Part shown: positions 25,001 to 37,000 of the stretch, piece after piece
How positions within the stretch are numbered: position 1 is the first letter of the stretch
How the letters are laid out: each line of letters starts with the position of its first letter
Origin: Haliotis asinina
Taxonomy: Eukaryota; Mollusca; Gastropoda; Lepetellida; Haliotidae
Length of the DNA: 64,000 bases
Assembly (NCBI RefSeq): GCF_037392515.1
Contig: NC_090282.1
Location: 32,787,054 to 32,851,053 of the forward strand
Reading direction: 5' to 3'
Position numbers and translations under genes: made by a program
The notes under the pieces: model-generated
Databases searched by the model: none
Told to the model about the DNA's origin: nothing
Seen by the model: only the letters and a program-made list of their open reading frames with translations

Positions 25001-28000
25001 GAGATGTGATGACCTGTGTCAACCAAATCAGTGATCCTGACCATCTGATCTTGTACAAAAAGCATGGGTTGCTGTAGACAAATTCTAACCTGGCTCTTCC
25101 CAGGTCTAATGCTGGTTCATTCACACTTCACAAACATGTACTGTCATTGGGAAAACATTAACAATACTACCAAGCAGCATGAAAACTCATTACCTTGAGT
25201 GACTAAAGAATATAAAATGAGTGTATAGACAATACAGAAGCTACCATACACATGATTCATGCTCAAAGTCAAACAAAAAGTTCAACTTAAAGTGCATTCA
25301 AACAGGAGTATTTCTAAAATGAAGACAAAGTCCCTAGTCTGTTTTCATTATCATTTCATCAACAAGGAAAAGTTTCAGTTTTCTACTCCAGATAAACATC
25401 ATGTAAAGTTTTCCACATAGGCCAAAAGAGATTGTCTTATGATGTAGACAATGTCCTGGATGTTTGCAGGAATGCCTAACTATCGGAAGACATGGAGGTC
25501 AATGAGATACCATGCCCACCTGCACTGTTTACTTCAATGTTTTCAAAGTCATCTGTAACAAATATCAGAATTACTTAACAAACGTACCAAAAGCCTAATA
25601 TATATAAGCCATGTCACGTTGTAGTACATGCCATCACAAGACTGATCTTTTCAAATTCTTCTAGTTCATTGTTCAGCCAATACAACTGAGTCAAATGAAG
25701 AATGATTAAACTTCATAAAAAAATCCCTTCGTCTACTCAAGAAATTTTGTAGGTTATCTCAACAGCGTGTCATCCAAAGGGTGCCTGTGAATTCAGCATC
25801 TTTCAATCAGGTCTCTACATGCAAGATTTTTGTGATATGGTACACTGCCACAGGAAGTCTTGGATATCAGATGCTGTGTTACTTGGTTGACATGATCAGC
25901 TTTCCAGAAGGTAATACTAAGTGATAAACTACATCAATAAGTACCCTGTTGCACGACCTCCTTCTCACTCCTCAACAGCGCTTCATGGAACATCCTCATC
26001 TCCTCGGCTTCAGTCTGGGGTATCAGGTCACTGTAGCTCGAATCGTTTTCATCTGGATCCTCTTCAAACTCTTGAGGTTTATATTTCTTTCCTGGAAAAA
26101 GAACAGTTATGGATGAAAGCCAAAAACACGAGAACAATCACAGACACTTAACACGAACATGCAAATCCAAGGTTCATAATTAGGCCAATCTGGGATTCAA
26201 CCCTATATTCAGAGGATCATGGCAACAAACACAACTCTGTGAAAACGCTGGTTCTTCCAACAATCTAGCGTCATATTAACTTCATGGGAGTTGGGATTTT
26301 GAACATTAATGTCAGTCTCAAAAACCTCTGATACTGATTCAAATGAAAGCTGACAGTGAAAGTCCATGTGAGTTTGAACAGCAAATATTAGGGTACAATA
26401 ACAGGGACTATATATCCTACAGCCTGAACATAACAATGAGTCATAAGCCACATAGCTTGATTGATCAGCAAAGTATGCAGTGAAACCTGAATGAGGTACT
26501 TCAACCTTAGCACTACACTAGGGAAATACAGTATCATATCCCCACTGGGGAACTACAACTCTTGAAGTACTTTAGGGAAACACAGCACTGTATCCCCACT
26601 GGGGAGCTACAACTCTTGAAGTACTTCAGGGAAACACAGCATTGTATCCCCACTGGGGAACTGCAACTCTTGATGTACTTTAGGGAAACACAGCATCGTA
26701 TTCCCACTGGGGAGCTACAACTCTTGAAGTACTTTAGGGAAATACAACATCGTATCCCTACTGGGGAACTACAACTCTTGAAGTACTTTACGGATATACA
26801 GCATCGTATCCCCACTGGAGACCTACAACTCTTGAAGTACTTACTGTGTCTTCCAGTTGATGCCTTCCTAGCATTGGCACCACCCCCTCTGCTGGACCCC
26901 TTGTTGTCATGGTGATACGTTCTGGGTGTGGCACTAGGTCGCTGGAGTGGAACTGGTCCAGGTGCTGACAACACAAATAACATCTTGTCCAGTAGCCACA
27001 CAAAATAACATCTTGTTCAATAACCATATAAAATATCATCTGACCCAACAGTCACACAAAATAACATCTCTTCCAGTAGCCACATAAAATACCATCTCAC
27101 CCTATAGCCCCACAAAATAACATCTCACCCAATAGCCCCACAAAATACCATCTCACCCAGTAGCCCCACAAAATACCATCTCACCCAGTAGCCCCACAAA
27201 ATACCATCTCACCCAGTAGTCCATCTCACCCAGTAGTCCCACAAAATACCATCTCACTCAATAGCCACACAAAATACCACCTTGCTCAATAGCCAAAGAA
27301 TACCATCTAATGCTTAACAGAAAACAACTCTCATTGGTCATCACTGGAAATGTAAGAAATATTTCACGTGACATACACAATGATCGCACATGTGGAAATT
27401 GACAGACGTTTTGTGTTTCCAAGTCATTTAGATATTTGCAGAAACTCTTCCTGAAGGGCGGCAAGATGTTTGTGTTAAGTAAAAGGTATTGCAAATGTAA
27501 AGGGTCAGTGGCAAATATGCAGTTAGGCAAATTGAATATAATGAGCAGTAATGTAAAAGAACGACATTATTTGATCAGGTGTTTAGCATGGGGAGTGTCA
27601 CCCACCCCTTATGTATTTATGCAATGACTGAAGCAGAGGAAATATTTAAAAATATTTATTTCTCCACTGATTTCATTCAAATTTGGAAATTATGTTAATA
27701 ATAACATGTAAAAACAAAGTATGATGTCAAAAGCCTGGATTCATATCTTTAAAAATTACTGTCAAAACAGCATCTGTACCTGGAGTTATGCACCTACGTC
27801 AAATGCATCACACTGCTACAACTTACGTTTTTGTTGTCGTGTCTGTCCACTGTCAGAAACACCAGTTCTACCCGATGCCTGCATATTGGACATCTGAAAT
27901 TTGATCATAAAGAAATCATGTATTGCCTGTATATCAACAGAATAAACTGAGCACTTGAGTATAAACAGAACTCTTCCAATCTGCAAAGATTTGTTACATG

Positions 28001-31000
28001 GTATATAAATACTGATGAGGTACCAAAAACATAATACAATCGTTAACTGTTTGTCAACCTTTACCTTACAAGATGCATAACTGAAGTCACCTTAGGTGAT
28101 CATTACTATCACGGACCCTGTAAAAGTATACTCATCAAAAAATGTAGGGGAACTGTACATTCAATGTACAATTGTTGAAAGTGGGAGATATATGGGATTG
28201 AATCAATGTTGATACAATAACAATGGATGTCTTGAGAATGCATCACCACATGGATTTCATTCTAAGCAAAGCTGTTTGTTCAGTTATCACCCTTGTTAGG
28301 TGACTGGAGTATGACATGAAAATTTCAGGTTTACAACTTTCAGTCAGTGGTGTGTGATTTAAACATGAAAACCCTGATCATGCTCAGATGCAAGAAAATT
28401 ATAGGAAAAAATGGCCTCCAGTGATTTATTGACCTTCTTGAAAAACGTCATGCTTTATAATGACACCCCATGCACGTGTAGGAGGCTCCTGCGTTGTGCA
28501 TGTGCTTCCCATGCATTGTGTTTGCATGTGGTGATAACATGAAATGATGCTGCATACACAAGATGCATGTCATTGTAACATTCCTGAATGGGTTTTCTTT
28601 CTACCAGACTTCAAAGTTCAGGTTCCCCTACTTTTTTTGAAGAGTATATATTAGTCAAGCAATTCATATCTTGATTTTAAACCTTCAACATAATGCCATT
28701 CATCACTGTAGAGAAACGATTACTCCAGCACAAAGTATGAAAGTGGGAAAAACTTACATCATTTGTCATGAAGCTGAAATTAAAAAAACACTAGTAATTA
28801 TAAACTTGTAAGAGGCTGCAGTTAAGGTCTTAGTAATACAGATACCTTAACCAACAAAGATATTGCCAAACAGGGTAATATTTATGGTGATTGAGTGAAA
28901 GAGTATGTTTTTTTTGCTGCTTTTAGAAATATTCCAGCAATATCATTGGGGAGGAGGGACACCAGAATCAGGCTTCACACATGTAATACTTGTAGGCATC
29001 ATACACATAGACATTAGGAGCATGACAGCTGACCAGGCAGATCTGCATAGACATTAGGATCATGACAGCTGACCAGGCAGATCTGCGTAGACATTAGGAT
29101 CATGACAGCTGACCAGGCAGATCTGCATAGACATTAGGAGCATGACAGCTGACCAGGCAGATCTGCGTAGACATTAGGAGCATGACAGCTGACCAGGCAG
29201 ATCTGCGTAGACATTAGGGTTATGACAGCTGACCAGGCAGATCTGCATAGACATTAGGATCATGACAGCTGACCAGGCAGATCTGCGTAGACATTAGGAG
29301 CATGACAGCTGACCAGGCAGATCTGCGTAGACATTAGGGTTATGACAGCTGACCAGGCAGATCTGCATAGACATTAGGATCATGACAGCTGACCAGGCAG
29401 ATCTGCATAGACATTAGGATCATGACAGCTGACCAGGCAGATCTGCGTAGACATTAGGAGCATGACAGCTGACCAGGCAGATCTGCGTAGACATTAGGAG
29501 CATGACAGCTGACCAGGCAGATCTGCGTAGACATTAGGGTTATGACAGCTGACCAGGCAGATCTGCATAGACATTAGGATCATGACAGCTGACCAGGCAG
29601 ATCTGCGTAGACATTAGGATCATGACAGCTGACCAGGCAGATCTGCATAGACATTAGGAGCATGACAGCTGACCAGGCAGATCTGCATAGACATTAGGAG
29701 CATGACAGCTGACCAGGCAGATCTGCATAGACATTAGGAGCATGACAGCTGACCAGGCAGATCTGCATAGACATTAGGGTTATGACAGCTGACCAGGCAG
29801 ATCTGCATAGACATTAGGATCATGACAGCTGACCAGGCAGATCTGAGTAGACATTAGGGTTATGACAGCTGACCAGGCAGATCTGCGTAGACATTAGGGT
29901 TATGACAGCTGACCTTGCAGATTTGCATGGATATTAGGATTATGACAGCTGACCTTGCAGATTTGCAGATTTGCATCGACATGAATTTATTATACTTCTT
30001 TTCACATGATATCTCACCATAAAGCTGTCATGCATGTTCTCTTTTCATATCAGTCAAAACAAAAGTACACTGTTGAAATGTTGTAACTTACTGCTTGTCC
30101 TTTCCTCCATCCTTTCCACTATCGATGCCATCAACCTCAATGTCATCATCCAGGTCATCATCAATATCATCCACATCCTCCATTACTGCCGCTACCTCAT
30201 CATCAGCATCTACATCTGTCTGCAGAGACTCAGAATCATTTCCTGTTACCACTGAATCGGCAACACTATTCACATCTTGACCACCAACAGTACTCTCCCT
30301 TTCCTTTTTCTGCTGCCTTACTGCCCTTCGCTGAGCTTCTTTCTCTTCTTGTTCTTTCTGCTTCTTCTTAAATTCAGCAGCAATCAATTCCATCTCCTGC
30401 AAAATATTCACAATGCATACCAGCATTACACAGGTAATGTGAAGTAATGATAATTATAATTGCAAATGTATCCAGGGTGTTCCCATTAAGTGGGTGCTTC
30501 TAGAAGACAGCAAGAGTTGTATGATCCCCAGGGAGTTGAGATTGAAAATACAATGTGCCTGTGATGGATGATTTATGTATTGGCACGATATGAATACTAG
30601 CATAATAACAATAAAATAATAATAATAATAATAATGAGCGGGGTTTGATTTAATGTGGGCGGGGTTTGATTAATGTGGGCAGGGTTTGATTAATGTGGAA
30701 GCTCTCCATGACAGAATTTTATTGTGTACTTTTGCACATATTTATTTATCAGATGATCCCCTGGTGATGCATGTCAAGAATCACGATGAAAGCAAGGAAT
30801 TCCACAGATGTTTTAAGCGTGCCAAGGTTGTTGGACACAATTTGAAATTTGAAGTTGATTTTGTTGATGGCGATGTACTGCTGGACGGTACAGTGATGGG
30901 AGTAAACCAGGTGAAGTCCTTCACCAAGTCGGCTCAGAGTCGGTCCTTTGTGGAGAAGCTGTCTGAGAAGCCATTGCACCGACTTTACATGCAGTGTGTG

Positions 31001-34000
31001 GAACAGAACAGCAATCCAACCGACTCCTTCGCCTGGATGAAGTCGGCTGGTCTCAAATGTGAAACTGGGGGCTTCCTTTTTGCTGCTCAGGACCAATCAC
31101 TTCCCACTTGCAATCGCCAGAATGTGATTCTTAAAGAAAATATCAATATGAAATGTCATCTTTGCAATGAATTCACAGAGACTGTCCAACACCTTGTCAG
31201 TGGATGCCCTTCCTTGGCACAAACAGCATATCTTAAAAGACATGATGGCATGGTTCGCTGCTTTTACTATCGTCTCCGCCATGCCTGTGGCTTTGACCCC
31301 GAGATCCATCCATGGTACCCTGAACATGTCCAGGGCGTCCTAGAAAATGATGCTTTCAAACTTCTCTGGAATAGGCCAATATACAGCCTGAGATGAATTC
31401 CAGTCAACAAACCTGATCTTGTCCTTTTTGATAAAACCAATGAAATTATTTCTATCATTGAATTTTCTGTCCCTTTTGACAGCAATGTGATTGGCAAGAT
31501 TCAGGAAAAGCATGATAAATATGCGGACCTCGCTTTTGAAATGTCTCGCTTGCATCCCAAGTACACTGTCGTCAGGCTCCCCATTGTTCTCGGTGCCCTT
31601 GGTTTGGTACCCCGGGTTCTCCACTGGGAGCACAGTCCTTCTGACAATCTGGGTAGCGCAGAAGGCTGCAGTGTTGGGGAGCCTCCATATTCTCCGAAAA
31701 GTTCTTGGTGGGTTCAACTAGGCAGTGTTTTCTGGGAGAAGTCCCATTCGCTGTCTGGGCTGCGTGTAGAGGGGGCGAGGGCCCTGAGCTGACGATGAGC
31801 TTTACCAGCCTGACTGTGCCAGGATCACCTGAACCCTCTCTGCTGCATTTAATTTCTAATCTGTAAAACATAATAATAATAATGATGGAAACAATTGTTT
31901 AGTGACAATTTTTGCTATGTTCTGTTTCAAGGTTGAAGTATCTCATTACTTGTAAAAATAGGAGACAGATATCAGAAATGTAGAGCAAGAAGTACCACAC
32001 TGCTAAGCTGAGTCATGAAGGATTTTATTGAAAGCTTATAAACATTTAATTGTTGTCTAACCTTTTCACGTTGTTTCTGCTCTGCTTTAAGTTTTTTCTT
32101 GCTTTTCTTGCCTTGAGTGGTCTGGGAAGGAATCCCTGCTGAAGTCCCAGAACTGTTATGACTGCTCTCCTTCACATTATTTTTGACATTCTCAGCTCCT
32201 GACATCTTGGTCTTGTCCAGGTAGCCATTGCTGAGTGTGTCAACTTTCTCTGCAGCAGGGGCACAGCTGCCATGGGCATTGGAATTCTTATCTAATGAAG
32301 CAGAATTGTTTGTTTCAAAGACATTGCTGAAATTGTTTGGTGCTGAAGTTTTTGAGTCAGTTTTGTCTTCATTCTTCTTGGACGTCTGTTGCGTATCTGA
32401 AGCATTCTGGCTTGATTTTGACTTTGCTTGAGAGGCCACTTGTGATTCTGTGGAGGAACAATACATGGAATATTCTGAAATAGTTCATGAGAATAAGGGA
32501 AGTCATGACTTACTTTACATCTGACCCAACTATATCATTTAGGCTGCACAATAAAAATTAAATGGTTCTTGGACACATTTTTCTTCAAAAGTGATGAGGG
32601 CGTTTCAACTTTTGATTGAAAAAAATGAAAAGGAACGAACACATTTTTTTTCTCTCTCAGAAATACAGCTTGAAAGGTATAGCCGGAGTTTATGAGCTGT
32701 AGATTCAGTCACACTTGTTCTTAAAGATATTCATTCTCATTGTGGACAACTGGATGACCGGAATGTGGTAAAGTAAAAAAAATGTGTTTTTAATGGCAAT
32801 AAATCATTGTTACATGCACAAATATGAGTGACAGGCTGATGTCCAAGAAACATTTAACTTTTTTATTTAGCCTTAGAAAATCGATAAAACAGATGATAAT
32901 AACTGGACAGTTTTCAATGATTTCATATTTTTATTTATCATAATTATAATATAATTGCTTGTACTAGCCCTGACTAAATGGTTTAATAATGCTAACTCTT
33001 AAAAATAACATGGCACAGCATGAAAACCTCATTGTAGATACCTTACACTGCCTCAGACCATATTTTAACGTTTTTTGGTATGATTTTGGTGTGATTGAAC
33101 CCCAACCTTCCACTCTCTATGAGAATGCTCTAACCACTATACTACAGAGGCGATATTATTTATCAAATGGAATCAGTGTTTTAAATATTTTTCTTCCTCA
33201 GACATTACACCAGAAAAGCACAAAGATAATGGTGCTTACGTTTACCCATCTTTGCAGCTTTTCGTCGTTCCTTTGCTCTTTTCTTCTTCTCCTTTTTCTT
33301 CTCTTCCTTAGTTGGACCAGGAACATATGTTGATTGCCTCGTAAAGGCATATCTTTCATAATCACTGTCATCGTCTTCATCGGAGTCATAAAATCCAGGG
33401 AAATATGACTCCTGGAAAAAATGACCTCTGAAATGGTGTCCTGGATGGTGGGGATAAGCTCCATGATGAAAGTGTTGGAAAAATGGATTCCCAAAAGGAC
33501 TTCCAAAAGGACTGAATACTGCAAAGGCATGTAAACAAATAATCCATCAAACTGACCCAGTGAAATGTACGAATTTGGAGAAATGAGTAAGTAAATGTTA
33601 CTATTTTGCCAAACTGGTATGAATATTGAGACATGAGAAAACACATCTGAAAGGTCAAAAGCTGCAAATAAGTGATATGTTCATAAGGCACCTACCTCCA
33701 CTCAACCAGGGGAAGAGCCGTATGAAAACCTCAAACTGAAAAACAGACACACAGTCAACATACACTGTGAGAAACAAATATGGAACATATAAAACACTTG
33801 CAGCTGAAAGCTATAAACACACATCAAGTTCTCAGTCGCATGAGCCATATACAGTGGAAGTTGTCCAAACCGGCATTGACTAGGACTGAAGAAAGAATCC
33901 AGTTTAGACAATGTGCCAGATTATGGAGCTGATGATACATGTGCAAGCCACAGGTAGGTCTGAGATTATAGACCAGTGTTGACAACTTGCTGGATTGGAC

Positions 34001-37000
34001 AGATGCTGGTTTGGGCAACTTCCACTATATTGGCATCCAGAACACACAGATGTTCAAAATGGATATACAGAGAGACCCCAGATATCTGGACACATTTGTT
34101 ATTGAGAAAATCGTCCCGCTAACCGAATATCTGGATTTCTGTCATCTAGGCTTTGTTGTTATAACAGTAGCGAGCATACACTTCTTGGTTAAACTTACAT
34201 CCAAAACAGCATGATTATTTTGATTTGCCAATTACAATTCACTCAATGTCAAACAGGGCTACTTATCACCATCAATACCCTGTGATTAATATATGAATTA
34301 GCAGACCATGTCTCATGTCAAAACACGTGGATATTCACTTCACACAATCATGGGTAGATCAAAGCTTCATGCAGATGAGTCAATTTCATGTTGATTTAGC
34401 TGGTTCATTAGTAAAATTTACCGTCCAATAACGGAAACTGAATATCTGTTATAGACAAGTCACTTTTTGAGCCTATGGGACTGGGTTTTTCTGATGAGAA
34501 GGCAAGGTTTCTGGATATTTGGTGTCCAGGTATCCAGGGTTTCACTGTATAGCATGATCATAATCATTGAACCAAATTCTTGGGACAGGTTTTGTGCTAA
34601 AAATAATTGAAACTACAAATTAAATCTTACATTCCTGTCAGTACACACCACCATTTCATTTCCTTACGGGACCTTCCTATCTCCTGTAAGGGACTCTATA
34701 GTAATTTTGTAGCTATTCTGTATATTGGGGCATTAGCCTCAAAGTGATGCTCAGTAACTCTCCTTATTTGTTCCAAGGAAATAGCATTCCTTGACTATCA
34801 AGTAGACCTTAATCAGTATCCAGCCAAATTACCCACCAAACCCCTCAAAACCACCCTCAACCAAAGAGACAAACCTCCACTTAGCACTATTTATCATCAG
34901 AATGCCTTACACTGATGCGACCAGCTATCATATCTGCAGACATGCTAAAGATGTAAGCCAACACAGATGTTGCGCTTCAGAGAAACACAGCAATGTAGCA
35001 TATCCTACAAGTCAGTAGTGAACCAGCAACAAGCAAAGAAAAAGACCCTTCAAGCGTTGTCTATTACATTCAATGCTGAAGTGGTAACTCGTATGTAGAG
35101 GAAGCCCTTAGACATGAGAGTCAAGGAATATCAGGCGTCTGTGATGAAAACATACACCAAATCAGCCACTTCCGACCATACCCAATCCCATCCAAATCAT
35201 ACCACTCTCTGGACCAACATCAACATCCTTGAGGCCAACTGGTCAGACTACAAGATAAGAAAACTCTGACAGGCAATCAGCATCAAATGGCTCAACCCGG
35301 CAATTAATGTTAATATTTTGAGTCACCTGTTGCATAACAGTATTAGTATCTACATCAAAACATTGCATCTGTTAATAAAGAAGTTGTCTCTCCATAAAAA
35401 ACATTCCTCTTATCCTCATACCAGCATCAAAATGCCATGATACCAAATAAGAGAATACTTAACCACAAGTGTTATGAAATTGTGCATGCTCAGAGGCCAT
35501 TGTTTCAACATAGATAGACCCGTAAAGGCCCCGGGGTAGAATAGGCTTTCAGCAACCCATGCTTGCCATGAAAGGTGACTGTGCTTATCATAAGAGGCGA
35601 GAATTGGGTGGTCAAGCTCACTGACTTGGTTGACACATGTCATCGGTTCCCAATTGTGCAGATCCATGCTTATGTTGTTGATCACTGGATTGTCTGGTCC
35701 AGACTCGAGTATTTACAGACTGCCGCCATATAGCTGGAATATTGCTGAGAGCAGCGTAAAACTAAACTCACTCACTCAACATAGATGTAGAATTTCTGCG
35801 CTGAAACAATAACAGCTAGCACTAGGATATCCTCAAACATTTGACTGTGCTGTAAATATTTTAAATACTTACACACAGGAATGAATATTCTAATTGTCAG
35901 AAACGTATGAGACATCATCCCTAAACATGACAACAAACTGTGCTGCTTTCTGTGATTTGGTATCTGAACACAAGGCAGGATTGACACTTGACAATCTCAG
36001 TCTTCTGTTGTATTCACATAGGGGGAAATCTGCTTAAAACTTCTACGCTGGTTGTCTTTTTTTTTGTTTAACACCATACACAGCAATATTCTAGCTATAT
36101 AGTGGCAGTCTGTAAATAATCATGTCTGTACCAGACAATCCAGAGATCAACAGCATGAGCATTAATCTACACAACTGGGATATGATGACACATGTCAACC
36201 ATCCTGTTAGTCGCCTCTTACAACGAGCATGATCAATTTTAACCCAGATCTCCACAAGTATTCTATTTTCAAATGCTGTGGGCAAATGGCTGTTATATTA
36301 CATTACAATCACATGCTTTCAAACATCATAAATTGTTCTTTCTAAAAAGCAAAAACATAATGTATTGGTGATAATCACATGCTGTATGCTACAAAAGTAG
36401 CAGAAATATCATGTATTTTGTTTTGACCCTAAATTTTCAACATGATACATGCGCTGACTAACATGCTTCATCCTGAAGGAAGCCCCACCCCAGGCGTCGA
36501 GATCCACTGCTCGGTCAGAGGCAAGCGCCTTTGATGACCTGCTGCAAGATAGCAGCAGTTCCAGTGATGAGGAGGTGGACATAGATGAGGATATTCTGAA
36601 ATACTTGGTGGAGGAATTCACCGGACCTGCAGCTCTGGTGAAGGATGTTCACCCTAAGATTGCTAAGGCCTTGGATAGTCTGCTGTTTAGAAGCATGCCT
36701 GATGACAAGTATCATGAAAAGGCCACCATTCAGAGCCGATAAATCCTTCACATCAGAAACATCTCAATTTCACTTGTGGTGGGGATCTGGACCAGTCTAC
36801 ATGCCTTCTAAACGGACTAGCATGTGCATCCAAAAATTTACAAAACTGCTGCCTGTTCTGTACTCACATCTGCGGTCAAAAGGACACATGAATGTTGGAT
36901 TCATTGGCGATTCCTTCATAACTGGGGGTAATAATCAAGAATGCTCACAATTCCTTATGGAAACTGCTGAACTTTTCACTTGTCTCGGATTCGTCATACT

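Noticed and set aside
26562..26915. Open frames on both strands encoding an 18-residue repeat
   Set aside because: They come from the 54-bp minisatellite, whose length is a multiple of three, so any stop-free unit stays open. There is no start context or splice support outside the real exon.
27827..27893. An alternative frame of this exon reads CPICRHRVELVFLTV, like a RING finger start
   Set aside because: That frame runs into a stop two exons later, in exon 25945-26091. The other frame is phase-consistent through all flanking exons once the 16-nt microexon is included.
29007..29975. Regular 40-bp repeats that superficially resemble a CRISPR array
   Set aside because: There are no unique spacers: the units are head to tail with only point variants, the setting is a eukaryotic intron, and no cas-like gene is present.
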